A stretch of 64,000 nt of DNA from Adiantum capillus-veneris. Its lineage: Eukaryota; Streptophyta; Polypodiopsida; Polypodiales; Pteridaceae. The notes under the pieces were generated by a model. That model was not told the origin of the DNA. It worked only from the letters and a program-made list of their open reading frames with translations, and did not search any database. Location of the stretch: contig CM043952.1 of NCBI GenBank assembly GCA_014529385.2, positions 68,455,370 to 68,519,369 of the forward strand, read 5' to 3'. Positions within the stretch are counted from its first letter, which is position 1; each line of letters begins with the position of its first letter. Position numbers and translations under genes: made by a program. Positions 1-12,333 of this stretch are shown here, one piece after another.

Positions 1-678
1 GCGTCGAATCAAGAGCTCCGTCGTCTTCTGGTAGTGGTGGATTTCTGCAAATGCCCTTGCTATTTTTCGGCGCCACTGCGGTTGTCTTCGGGACACTTGC
101 ACATTTGCTGGCAGGCGGCGTTTAGGCTTGTTGAAAAAGTTAGACTTGCTCCTATTTACATGCTTAGGGGCTGGTTTTGCAGCCTCTTCTGATTCTTCTT
201 CTTCCCTTGGTTGCCGATCTTGTCGTGTGGGGAGAGCTCCCTGGCCTTGAGGCAATGTCTTCCCCCCAACGGCCACCCGGTGTGTGCGCGGTATTTTTTC
301 TCGTAGCCATGGTGGCTCACTCTCTGATTCGGTGTCTGTATGGACCACCCGAGTCCTAGATGGTCCTGCTTGTGATTGGGGGCACGACGGCTGCTCCCTA
401 TCGAACTCTGATGGTTGCTGGCCCTCTGCTTCTCTCCAGCGCTGGGCACATTGCTTCATTCTCTTTCTAGGTGTTATATCTTGAGGAGGTGGAGATTCAA
501 CAGTCCTTTATGACTCTCGTGCCCTACCACCATGCCCACTACCAGAAGAGTTCCTGGAACGGCCAGGTGTTCGTGGCCGTTTTCTTGTGCCTTTAAGCCA
601 TGACGGCTTCTCACATCCTTGGAGGGTGTTTTTTTTGGCAGGCGGATGCTCTTTCGCGGTTTGTTTGGTGCGCGCCAT
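1..678 (-). pseudogene. Histone H3-like gene with very long N-terminal tail, 5' part, one in-frame stop
   Basis: Reading from the ATG at 678 toward base 1, one frame stays open for 226 codons except for a TAA at 510-508. It begins MARTKQTAKEHPPAKK, so the first eight residues match canonical H3 (A1-R2-T3-K4-Q5-T6-A7), while K9 and its context are lost. The tail is rich in K, R, P, S and E. The last codons at the window edge read AEIHHYQKTTELLIRR, which aligns with the H3 alpha-N helix REIRRYQKSTELLIRK. In normal H3 that motif lies near residue 60; here it is near residue 225. The histone fold would lie beyond the left edge. I found no GT-AG intron longer than 60 nt that removes the TAA and keeps frame; only 48-54 nt solutions exist. 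It may be a pseudogene, a readthrough case, or an H3 variant (CENH3 not excluded, although the helix is closer to canonical H3). H3 ancestry is fairly secure; function is not. Confidence 0.72.
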
Positions 679-735
679 TTCGTTGGTAAGAGCTCACCTG
701 TTCTTAAGAAATGAGTGATTTATGAGAGCATGCAA

Positions 736-743
736 TATTTATA
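736..743 (-). promoter_or_regulatory. TATA box of the H3-like gene
   Basis: The minus strand reads CTTATAAATATTGC here, a strong TATA box about 58-65 bases upstream of the ATG at 678. That spacing fits a transcription start near 705-713 and a short leader. The ATG context (GAAATGG) has G at -3 and +4. A good splice-donor-like CAG|GTGAGC also lies between the TATA box and the ATG, so a 5' UTR intron is possible. Confidence 0.5.
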
Positions 744-817
744 AGGGACCATTTAAAAAGGGCCCTGTTCACACTAATTTTTTTAAAAGAAGTATTATTT
801 TTTAAATAAACATGTCG

Positions 818-1610
818 CTAAGAGTTGGACCCTGCGTTCACATTTAGTGACTCGCGTAGTATCCACTTTGATCCTTGTTGCACTCTGCATCGCCGCCATG
901 CAGCATGCTTGGTGGGACCTTGCGACATTTGCCACTTGTTGCTATGCTCTCGACGACTCCATTTGCGCACTTCAATAGCAATCTTGGATTGTCGTGCACG
1001 CTCCATTGTGAGCTTACGAGAAAATGTTGTGCGAAAAAACCAGTTGAACATCTCCTCCAAATAATTGGATTGCACCATTCCACCACTATGTCGAGTATTT
1101 TTGAAGTACACTCCCCTTGCTCGATAATGGGACTTCTCCATGCCTTGAGTACTAAAAATTTCAAGCGATCCATACTTGTGCATAAAAAATGCACCATGCG
1201 CAAACAAGATATGTTGTTCACATGAGTAAACGATCCACATTATTAAATAAAAACAATCCCTTGTAATGAATACACCATGAATGACTTACATGTAATGTGT
1301 GATGTTATTTTCACCCCATGAAAGGGTGAAGACCTTGGTAAAATCCGCCAAAGCTTCTTGAAATGATTGACGTTGTTCTTCTATTGTGTTGTTAAGGCCC
1401 ATAAGCTTGACCATTTTATCAAAATGGGCCCAAACTTGCTTGCGCTTGTTTGCAAGCTCGCCATTTGAATCATTGTCAGTAGTAGCTTTGCATAACTCCT
1501 TCCAAAGCTCCCAAAGGTTACCTGCCTGCTGGTTGGAGCTGTTTTGAGCATCATATCGACTTGGCTTTCCTTGGGAAACTCTCTTCAAAAAATCATCAAT
1601 AGTTTTATAT
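818..1610 (-). pseudogene. Unrecognised protein gene fragment, C-terminal part (two exon-like blocks)
   Basis: Two open blocks, 1610-1286 and 1240-818, appear to continue one another. The first ends with a reading into ENNITHYM just before a good donor (AT|GTAAGTC). The second resumes with HILFAHGAFFMHKYGSLEI and then FSTQGMEKSHYRARGVYF. The first block is Trp- and Lys-rich and helical in character. I do not recognise the family; the motifs look conserved (aromatic residues, GMEKSH, NTRHSGG), which argues for a once-real protein, either a host gene or a DNA-transposon-associated one. The acceptor before the second block is not a clean AG. More fragments on the same strand lie at 4283-5236. 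Confidence 0.4.
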
Positions 1611-2428
1611 ATATATATATATAGACTGGAATGCACAAGAAAATCATGTGGAGATGCTTAAAGCCACATCTTTGAGCTTCCTATGTCACTGTGGAAAAAT
1701 GGTCGACATGGCAAGGTGGTACAACCATGTCATCAAGGAGGAGAAACTCTTTTTCTAGCGTGAACACACCATCCACAATATTTCCAAAGAACATATTCCA
1801 TGATGACATGCCACATATTCCGTATTTTACAATGAGCTAATTTTCCCAAACTAATTGGACACCAGCAATCCTATAGTTTGCATCCATGATCTCCGCATAA
1901 GATAAAGGCCCTAAAAATTGACGTATTTCTTGTAGACTCCTATGATTACACAACCATACAATCAGCACCACAAATTAGTCTTAAGTTTAAAGCCTTTAAA
2001 CATTGAATACTTATGCAAGTGTACTCAACCAATCACATCGTGTGTAACATAAATGGTTGATGTTGTCTTGTACAACACGGTGCCATGGTACAACTCTAAT
2101 AATAGTGTTAGGAGCTACATCACCATTGAAGTGTGTGGAAGATACACTTGAAAATAAATAGAACTTGACTCTTAGAGAAAATTCTTATTAGATAATCCAA
2201 GGCTAACATAAATTGAAATAGCTTATCACATGGTGCACCACCTATTGTACCATTAGACGCTATCAAATGATGCTCAAAATTTTGATGGCTACTCGCTCTG
2301 CCTAGAGATCCTAGAGGGGTTATCCTTGAAGCCCCTAGATCTAGAATCCCTAGGCAAACTCGTCCCCCTAAAAAGTGTATGCTGGTCAAAGTTGCCGTCC
2401 TCAAAAGATAACCCCCCACATCTCGATG

Positions 2429-3720
<1,292 letters not shown>

Positions 3721-4282
3721 TAAACCTAAAACCATGAATTTTCAATCATCATATTCTTTAAGGTATAGTACTAATAGAAAAAACATTGAATGGTGCATGC
3801 AGAAAAACTGTCACATGGTGCATGAAAAGTGTGAGTGATGTTCCATTTCTTAAGTAGCCTTGATTTTCCCCTTACATTGCATAAACACTTTTGAAAAGTG
3901 CTCCATGCAATATGCTCAGGTGTAGCTCTCTCATGGACTTTTGTATCGCACGATTCTCGGTCTCTAGTTTTTTGGCCAAACTTAATAATCTTGGATTAAG
4001 AAAAATGTTTAATTTTCAACCACAACTTCTTTTAAAATACATTCACTTGACTTAAATGAATCTCATCTCTCAAGCTGCCACCAAAAAAATGCATGCAAAG
4101 CCAATGCAAGAATGGCCGTCCACAATTGGAAGACCAACTTCAACCATATTTGCTTCGCTTTTTGCTAACAAATTCACAAGGTGATTCTTGTTAAACAATC
4201 ATGGAAAATCTATAAATTAACACGCAGCCAAAGCAAAAAATAAATAAAAAGGGAGAGATGTAAATAAATTTACTCTTTCGGG

Positions 4283-5236
4283 CTAATTCTTACACATAAA
4301 ATTTTGGAGACTTTCAAGGGAGACATATTGCAACCTTTGTTGCCCCAACCCGTGAAGGAGGCACATTTTTTTGAAACAATTTGGGCCATTCTCAAGACTT
4401 GCAATCACAATGATCTCCAACCCCTTGCACACAAAAAATAACTTTGTGCTTGTCAAATCCTCATCATAGTTTCTCTTACATTTCTTCTCAGTAGTAGACA
4501 AGTAATCCCTGCTACCTCTTCTAGAAAGGTTTTAAAATTTTTGTTGGTACATAGAATCAAATTCCTTGTATCAAAGGCACACAAAAGAAACATTGAGACC
4601 CAGAAAACAAACTATACACACCCACGTGCAATAATATATAATATTAGTCTCACCTCCCACAAAAGTTCTGCCTACAACATAGGTACTCAAAGCTACCAAG
4701 ATCAATTTGTTGTGGTAGTGCTCCAGAGTGCCCTTTTGCATTGGCCCTATCGGCCTCTTCAAACTTGTCTAGGAAAGACTTAAGATTTCCAACGCCTAGC
4801 TTCTGCATTATGAAGATGTTGTGAGAGGAATTGTGTGGCACATGGACCCATGTCACCCTAATAGAATAACCATGGCAATGATGTCTCAAAAAAAAAATTT
4901 GATAAACATATTGAAAAATAAAGAGTAATGCAGAGTGAAGCTCGCTTTTAGATAATCATAAACAACAACAAAAACTTCACCATTTCTTGTGGCTCAAATT
5001 TCACAAGAGTGCACTCAACATGTGGCATAGTATGCTCATCTAGCTACTCTTTGTATGCTATGATTGCCATGCCAAACCACAGACATCTTTGGTTCCATGT
5101 GACCCATGTTGAGGATGGATGGGAGCTTGTCATTAAAGTGTGCAAAGATGCGTAGCTCCCTACCATGAACTCCACGGTTGTTGAATTGTATAGAATCTTG
5201 CTCTGAAGAAGATTCCAACACAATGAAGTGTGCCAT
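4283..5236 (-). pseudogene. Unrecognised gene fragments, upstream part of the 818-1610 remnant
   Basis: Three minus-strand open stretches (5236-5036, 4889-4650, 4501-4283) contain protein-like segments such as FNNRGVHGRELRIFAHFNDK, LGVGNLKSFLDKFEEADRAN and VSLESLQNFM. They lie in the order expected for 5' exons of the gene whose C-terminal blocks are at 1610-818. Stops and non-coding stretches separate them. Family not recognised; the linkage to the downstream blocks is inference from strand and order only. Confidence 0.3.
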
Positions 5237-5287
5237 GGGTAAGTTGATAACCTCTTTTGGTTATAGAGGTGGTCAGCTCATTCACAC

Positions 5288-5474
5288 AATCATCATTGGT
5301 TTTAATAGCTGAATTTTCAAGTAATCAACAAAAGGGGATGTGTGGCAAGAGGTTATTTTATAGCACTATGTGTAGGTGCTATAATCATCCTTGGTTTTAA
5401 TAGCTGAATTTTCAAGTAATCAACAAAAGAGATGCATGGCAAGAGGTTATTTTAAAGCACTATGTGTAGGTGCA
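5288..5474. repeat. 95-bp tandem duplication
   Basis: The block starting AATCATCATTGGTTTTAATA at 5288 recurs at 5383 with few changes, including CAAGTAATCAACAAAA and GCAAGAGGTTATTTTA. The period is 95 bp and the second copy ends near 5474. It may lie inside a degraded LTR of the neighbouring copia element. Confidence 0.85.
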
Positions 5475-5829
5475 CCATGTGCATGCATGCAGAGAGGAAA
5501 GAGAAGAGACAGAGAGGAGGAGTTGGACAAAACCACACACTAGAAGTGTGTTAGGGTTTGTAGGTTCCTTCATTGTATATGAGAAGGAGAGTAAAGAGGA
5601 GTTAATGGCCAGTGTGTGTAGGGAGTTAGACGTTGAGGAGATCGTTGGCCCTTTACAATCTCTGACTTAAAAGCCAATCTGGACGTAATTGGCTATGATT
5701 TAAGCTAGTATGTACAACTACAAAGTGCAATAGGTTCACCCTTGTACAATTTTTTTCATCCTATACCCATTAACTCGATGCAATGTGAAAATATCTCCAT
5801 ATCTAGGCTCTTTGTAAGAGCACCCAATG

Positions 5830-7460
5830 GTTTTCATTAGTGTGGACCTTAAAAGGCCCCAACCACTTATCCATCAATGAATCCCAACTGAGATGATATC
5901 TCACCTTAATGTGCTTGGGCTTAAAGTAAAACACAGGAGTCCTTGCCAAAGAAATGGCACTCCGACTATCACAATGCAAAACTCATTCCTACTAAATGTC
6001 TATCTCCCACTAGACGTGCCAACCATATAGCTTCCTTGCTTGCATTGATGTTGCAACATGTTCAACCTTTTAGTGGAAGAAGATATACAATCCTTGAGAG
6101 ATGAACTCCTTAAAATGGCTCCTCTTGCGAACATCAATATGTAGCCAGATATATACCTCCTACTGTCTTTGCAACGTGCATAATCCACATCCACGTAGCC
6201 AACAATAGCTACATTGCTATTACCAAAGCGGTAAGAACTTTCTTGTTGTATCCTTCAAGTACTTGAGGATATGTTTCACGTCTATCCAATGTTGCTTGCT
6301 AGGATTAGTCATATATCGACTAACTACTCTTAGTGCAAATGTAATGTCTACCCTTGCAGCTACCATAGGATACATGAGACTACCTACAACTGACAATATG
6401 GCACACTTGCCATTTTTTCTCTCTCAACATCTACCTTGGGAGAAATCTTCCTTCCTTGCTTTCAAATATGACAGTAGTGGGGTACTCATTGCCTTTCCCC
6501 TTGCATGAAATGTTGCAAGACCTTGTGGATATAAGATTCTTGAGACAACTCAAGAATACACTTTTTTTGTTTCTCGTGTTACTTATGGATACAAGTCCAA
6601 GCACTATACACAGTGTAGTCATGTTGACCACGAGCGAGAAGATTTTATCAAAATCAACTCCTTTCTATTGCATGAACCCCTTAGTAGCCAATCTAGTCTT
6701 GTACTGCAAGTTAAGATGTGTTTTCCTTCTACCAACTCAACTAAGTCCCATGTCTCATTGTTGACAATTGAGTCATACTTTGATTGCATGGCTTGCTCTT
6801 ACTTGACCTTGTCATCCATCTCCATGGTCTCTTTGTAACAAGCTGGTCACCGCACTCAGTGAGCATGACATAGGCCAACCCTGGCTAAAATTTATCAAAT
6901 GGATGCAAGGATCTACTAGATCGTCTCAATGGATGACTATTGCTCTCAAGGGAGCACTACTAGTGGAAGGGTCATCACTAGTGTTCTAAGTTTTCACTGA
7001 ATTTGAGGCAAGGTCTTTGAAGATGACCTTTCTATACTCACCTATTTGATAGGCTTCTTGTTCATCTTTGAATTGTTGAAGATAACGTGTGAACTACGAA
7101 TGAATTTATAAGATTCCGAGTGCCAAAGATGATATTCCATTTCTCCATCTACATCATAAACAAGGAAAATATACGTGTGAATTCAAGTCTAGATTTTCTT
7201 TAAATCTCCTTTGACACATGTGTATAAGCCTTACATCCAAAGTTATGCAAATGATCATAGTGTGGCTTCTTTCCATACTAGAACTCCTCTAGAATTTGAT
7301 AGTTCAATGGCATGCTAGGTGAGTTGTTAATGATGTGCATTACTATCATTACTATCTCTACCAGAAACCTTGAGTCATATTCACCATAGAAAGCATAGCC
7401 GTGACTCGCTCCTGAATAATTCAGTTCATCTTTTCTACAACTTCGTTCTGTTAAGTATGG
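5830..7460 (-). pseudogene. Ty1/copia pol remnant: end of integrase, reverse transcriptase, RNase H
   Basis: The minus strand reads, from high to low coordinates, integrase-end phrases (QERVTAMLSMVN, then HIINNSPS and YQILEEF), an RT start (VNNETWDLVELVEGKHIL), RT-end phrases similar to SYGSCKGRHYICTK, and RNase H (VDYARCKDSRRYISGYI, then HCDSRSAISLARTPVF). These are in the canonical order of plant copia pol. Frameshifts and stops are frequent and no long frame survives. The integrase-core half continues beyond the solo LTR at 7537-8126. Confidence 0.75.
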
Positions 7461-7536
7461 AGCATGATTTACCCCTTGTAATTTTCTGTATTAAAATGCA
7501 CATTTGTAAGGAGCCCATTACGAGGAGAAGCCATTG

Positions 7537-8126
7537 TGCGTGAAGAAAAATCACTCGTCAAAATAATACTTTTCACCAGAATATTATGGTCGGACGGCGG
7601 TCGAAAAGTGGTCAAAAAACGGTCAGTCGATTGACTGGTGGTCGAAAGTCAATGGCCAATGGGCGGTGGCCGAATTCAATGGTTGGTGGCTGATTTTAAG
7701 ATGGATTTTTCTTCTCAAGGGCGGCCACACATGGACGCATTGGAGAGTCAAAGTCGGGCTTGTCAACACTAGGGCAGCTATGCACAGTTTCCTCTCATGA
7801 GCCCTTTTGGCCTATAAAAGGAGTCCTCTTCTACATACAAAAATGGATTGTGAAGCACTGTGGCGCATTGTGAAGTTGATGTGAGGTGGTGAGAGTAAAG
7901 CAAGGTGGGAGCTCCAAAAGGGTATAATCCCTTTGTAATCTACTTCCTGTTTTGAAGTACTAAAGCCATTGAGTGGTTGCTTTCCCATGGACGTAGCCCA
8001 CATAGGGTGAACCACGCATATCGTGTGTTCTCTCTCACTCTCTCTCTACTCTATAATCTCTTATGTGTGAAAATTATCTCTCTCCATTAGATAATTATCT
8101 ACTTAGCTACGTCATATCTCCTAACA
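7537..8126 (+). mobile_element. Solo copia-type LTR inserted in the copia integrase
   Basis: The 590-bp block begins TGCGTGAAG and ends CTCCTAACA, with near-identical 5-bp flanks CATTG (7532-7536) and CATTC (8127-8131). It contains a TATA box (TATAAAAG, 7813-7820). Near its 3' end is the U5-like phrase GGGTGAACCACGCATATCGT typical of plant copia LTRs, followed by a CT-rich stretch. No internal sequence is attached on either side, so it is a solo LTR left by recombination. It interrupts integrase directly after the SPYTPY motif. Confidence 0.6.
7813..7820 (+). promoter_or_regulatory. TATA box of the solo LTR
   Basis: TATAAAAG preceded by TTTTGGCC, about 275 bp into the 590-bp LTR, the usual place for the U3/R promoter. 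It is oriented opposite to the surrounding copia coding sequence. Confidence 0.5.
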
Positions 8127-8130
8127 CATT

Positions 8131-8712
8131 CTAATAAGGTGTGTAAGGAGAAATAATTTGCCTTTGAATATCATTCTTGCTGTAAAATTTCTCAAACTCT
8201 CTAGAGATGTACTCTCCGTCATTATCACTCCTCAAGATTTTTAGCTTCGTGCTAAATTGATTCTCAACAAATGCTAAGAATTTTTGGAAAGTAGAGAAGA
8301 TTTTATCCTTATGATGCAAAGAATAAACCCACATTTTTCTAGTGGAATCGTCTATAAAGATCACAAAATAGCTTGCTCCCCCTAGAGACTTGGTCAGCAT
8401 AGGACCACACTGTGTTGCTATGCAAAATTTATAGTGGCTACAAAAACTTCCTATTTGAATGACGATGAAGTGTTCCTAGTTTGTTTGCCATAGATGCAAT
8501 GTTCACACATAAAAAAGTCAAATAAACTTAACACAGGTAAGCAACCAAAAACATGCCAATGTTTTCATTCCCTTTAGTTAGCTATGCCATAAACCTTGAG
8601 TCAGATTCACCATAGAAATCATAGCCATGACTCGCTCTTGAATCATTCAGTTCATCTTTTTTGCAACTCAATTCTGATAATATGTGTAAGGAGCAATAAG
8701 TATCCTTTGAAT
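8131..8712 (-). pseudogene. Ty1/copia integrase core and GAG-pre-integrase fragment, rearranged
   Basis: 8400-8131 reads LGGASYFVIFIDDSTRKMWV, then ILRSDNDGEYISREF and IISPYTPY, which is the integrase DDE core with two catalytic Asp in view. 8590-8400 reads as the GAG-pre-integrase domain (LWHS, ending near CVNIAS). 8712-8590 is a second copy of the sequence at 7460-7360 (APYTYYQN, QERVMAMISMVNLTQG), out of order. The element was therefore scrambled after insertion, with the junction at a shared TTTATGGCATAG-like stretch. Confidence 0.65.
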
Positions 8713-8713
8713 A

Positions 8714-9627
8714 TGTTAGCAACAAGCTAACACGGACACCATTTTTCGGAGTTCTCTTTGTAAAACATTTATTATTTTGATGAATCGGGAATATTGTAAC
8801 TCCTATTTTCTCGGATAAACTTTGTAAATAATGAGCCAGGGCTACAAGCTTCCAGATTGTATCAGCCAGTCATTTCCCAGCTTTGGTAGAACTCCAGATT
8901 ATTAGTTTTGACCACCCAAAAACCTTGGCTAAGGTATAAAAGTCAATTTTTGTAAGTTTTTTATAAGTTTTTGGATAATAAATACAGAGCGTGAGCTAAC
9001 GGCGCTCACTTCTCGCTCTTCCTACTCCCTCTCCGATTGTCACATTGTGATTGCATTTGTTGCATTGCAACCACAGGTAAGAGCTCTACACATTGATGTA
9101 AGCCATTCACAGTATTTCGTAGTTTTTGGCGTCGCCAACCCGTGGTCTAATTTCATCATAACTAGGAATTTACACTTTTAAATCAAAAACTAAGCATAGG
9201 TGGGGTATTGGGGCATCATTGCTAAGCATTTAGATGTATTCTGGGTCAAAAACGACTAGGTCAAAAATCCACTGCTGTTAATAATTGTGATTTTGGAACT
9301 TGACCTAAAGTGGGGTTTGAGACCATAGGCATGTGTGCTTAGGTCTTATTGTCCTAGAAGTTTCGTTACATTTGGATGTCATTTGATACTGTAACGAATG
9401 TGATTTTCTTGTCGATGAGCGATTGGCTTTTGGTGATTTCAGTCACTTGAGTGTAGCTTGAGCTAGATGCGAGTTGTTAGTTGTTTTCCGAGAGATTGAC
9501 AACTTCTTGTAGCCTCTATGCACTAGTCGACTCAGCTTCGTCCCATGGTTTGACAAATTAATCGTGGTTCTCGCTAATACTGCAATAAGATAGGATGGTG
9601 AGGTTAGACATGCGCATGCGTCCCACA
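8714..9627 (+). mobile_element. 5' LTR of a Ty3-type element
   Basis: The block starts TGTTAGCAACAAGC and ends TCCCACA, immediately before a good primer-binding site. Length is 914 bp. It contains a TATA box (TATAAAAG, 8935-8942). No second copy exists in the window, so its 3' LTR is missing or outside the window. It interrupts the scrambled copia integrase on its left. Confidence 0.6.
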
Positions 9628-9650
9628 TTTGGCACCGCTGTCGGGGATTG
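9628..9650 (+). promoter_or_regulatory. Primer-binding site (tRNA-Asp type)
   Basis: TTTGGCACCGCTGTCGGGGA follows the LTR directly. It differs by few bases from the TGGCGCCGTTGCCGGGGA-type site common in Athila/Tat-lineage plant Ty3 elements, which fixes the LTR end at 9627 and the element's plus orientation. Confidence 0.65.
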
Positions 9651-10189
9651 AAGAGACCTAAACTAGGGAAAAACACGAGCGTCTTGTGTAGTTGTCCTTT
9701 AATTTCCTCTAGGTTCATCTAAAGTTCAAAACTTTCTTTTATAAATCGCATAGCTTAAGATTGTCGTCTTTTGCTGTGTAGAGGTAGCTTGAAGTAATCG
9801 TACTTTCTGAGTATCTTTAGGACTGTAGGATTTTAGATTTAGATTAGGATTTGGAGAATGATTGGTAGACGAGACAAGTCTTAAGATCAAGGATCTGAAA
9901 GAACATAAAAAACACAAGAAAACGAGTGTTTGTGGACACTTTTCACAACCCCGTTACATGAAAATCTAGGAGTAGGGTAAGTAGGATGCAAGGTGGATTT
10001 CAGAACATTGCTCTCTCTGAAAGAATCAAGTATAAGTTGTTATTGGAAGTTGCAGAAATTCAGGTCTACGGCTAGAAATAGCTCGAAAAGACTCGAATCC
10101 ACTCAATCCGACTAGAGAGTAAGCCTAAGCATTGTCTGAACTAGTGGGTAAGCTCAAAGACACTTCGAGGTGAAAAAATTCCAGAGTTG

Positions 10190-11205
10190 GCCAAAACTCA
10201 GATTATTTACTTTTTCTTGACATTTCAGGCCAAATCAAGTTTTGACTTGATTCATAGGCTTAAAATACATCATATAAGGACTGTCTTTGAGAAAATTACA
10301 AAAAAGTACTCATTTTAAGCCTAAAGTTAATAATCGCGATTATTAACTTTCTGCTCTGAATTGGCCAAGGTTCATACCATTGACTCACTGCATGTGTACA
10401 TTTTGTAAAGGCCCAAGAGATTTGGATCACTAAACTGGCAAAAAACTGGGTAAAAACTAAAGTTTGTATTGACTTTTTAAATTTTGAGTGTAAGTTGGGT
10501 GAAAATTTATCCAACTTGTTGAAATTTGATTCATAGGCATAGTTGATATGATAAACATGTGTATATGCTCAATCGACCAAAAATTTGTAAAAATTTGTCA
10601 GAAGTAAATAATCGTGATTTTTATATCTACCCTATTTTTCAACTTTTTTGACCAAGCCTGCATACAACTAGTTTCACCATGTTGTACTAAGCCCACAAAC
10701 CAAATTTGGTAAGATTTGGACCACTAGAGTGAAAATCATGACTAAAATTGCAAAGTTAGTCTGTGGACAGATAACTGATGACCATTTGACCAAAAATTAT
10801 CCAAACTTGATGAAACTTGGCTAGTGACCTTAACTTAAGGTGCTTAACAGATCTGTGTCAAGGTTGGGGCAAAAATTTACAAAAATCTAGCTGGAGTAAA
10901 TAATCGTGATTATTTACATCTGTTTCAAAACTTGATGATTTTGCAAATTTGAGTGCATCACAAGGTCAAGCATATCAAGTAGACCTCACAAATCAATTTT
11001 GGTGAGATTTGGATCCCAAAAGTGAGACCTAAGCCAGATTCTTGAAATCAGAGTCTGTGGAAACCAAACAGTTTTGATAAACTTGATCAGATTTTGTCCA
11101 AAACTTGTTCAAACTTGTCCGGGGACTCTAACAAGTTGTATAATTGCCAAACCTATCAAAAAGGTGCAAAAAACTGACAAAAGTAAATAATCATGATTAT
11201 TTACT
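10190..11205 (+). repeat. Leader repeats of about 290 bp, each with an AATAATC/GATTATT palindrome
   Basis: In the untranslated leader between PBS and gag, palindromic motifs recur at 10323-10350 (perfect, 14-bp arms AAAGTTAATAATCG), 10605-10622 (degraded), 10896-10917 (10-bp arms GTAAATAATC around GT) and 11182-11205 (perfect, 12-bp arms AGTAAATAATCA). A half copy lies near 10201. Spacing is about 277, 293 and 288 bp for the last four. Phrases such as TTTGGTAAGATTTGGA and TTTGGTGAGATTTGGA recur at the same interval, so these are diverged tandem repeats. Confidence 0.75.
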
Positions 11206-11567
11206 GCTGCTATCCAGAGACATCATTTTTCACTTCTAAACTTATACCGTGATAGACCAACATAATATAAAGCCACATGGCAATTTTGGGTTCAATCAGA
11301 TCAAAATTGATACATGCACACGAATCTGAAAGTCAAGTTTTTGACTCTCATAGCTCGATTTGAAGCGATATACAGAGACCAATCACGAGAATAGCAAAAA
11401 CTCTACTTTCTTTATATAAGAATAGCTAAGTTGATCAATTTTGTATAGGAATCAAGTTGCAAACGAGGAATCCGTGGCTTGACAGAAAGTTGCAATTGAA
11501 TCACGTGGAAAATTGACAACAAGTCAATCCAAAGGTAAGTACTCTATCCAGGGCTTCATAGGTCTAT

Positions 11568-12330
11568 ATGAACCTCAGATCTGGTCCTGTACTAGGAAAT
11601 CAGGGCATACTCGGAGAAACCTCCAGTAGAGTATCTAACGAAGAAAGCGTGAATCAAAGCAATTCCTTGCACACAATTCCTGAAGAAGTCTCAGACACTT
11701 TTTCAGATTCAACATCCGAAATGTCTTCTTACTCGACTCACTCGGAAACCGGAACGACAGTGCGCTATAAGCATATACTATCTTTTTACAAGACTAACCG
11801 TCATGGAGCTTAGGTTTACTTGGACCCTAACAAGGAGTATGCTATTCGCATTGATGACCATGGTATTGAGTTCGAAGAAGAGGTTAGGGCAAACAAACAA
11901 GGAAAAATGTACATGGATCGAAATGGAACTCGGTATTTACAAGTCAAACCCTGACGTGATAGACAAATGGGGGTTAGAAGTAAACACCATAATCCCAGAT
12001 ATGTTACCAAAAGAAGGACCACCAACTTTAGAATTCAAGGGATACGATCAAGTAGACTTGAAGCCTTTGAAACGGCTTAGTACGGTTAATCCTAGGATCG
12101 GAGTCTATTGTTGGGAAGATAGAAACAAAAAAAATATTCTGTGGACTTCTCAAGCCAAACCAGGACAATTAACGGCCATGAAGATTACCTATATCTTCAA
12201 GATAAAAGATAAGGGATCAGCAGACCTACCAACCTACCTGCTTAGGGATTGTTATAACAACAACTTTTTTATGATGACTCCTGAGGAGGTAGAACAAACC
12301 AAATACCAAGGGTATTCCACCTGGGATTAG
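11568..12330 (+). pseudogene. Ty3-type gag N-terminal region, frameshifted
   Basis: An ATG at 11568 opens an 81-codon frame beginning MNLRSGPVLGNQG and rich in Ser, Thr and Glu. It overlaps a second frame (11803-12330) that continues with a structured segment including CTWIEMELGIYKSNPDVIDK and ends at a TAG. The MNLRSG start suits plant Tat/Athila-type gag. The two frames probably derive from one protein broken by an indel near 11800. The sequence lies about 1.9 kb after the PBS, so the element has a long leader. Confidence 0.5.
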
Positions 12331-12333
12331 ATA

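Noticed and set aside
1-678. Canonical replication-type histone H3 gene
   Set aside because: Only the first eight residues and the alpha-N helix match; the tail is far longer and K9/K14/K27 contexts are absent.
825-1225. Plus-strand frames opposite the unrecognised gene remnant
   Set aside because: They mirror the better-looking minus-strand protein and show no motif.
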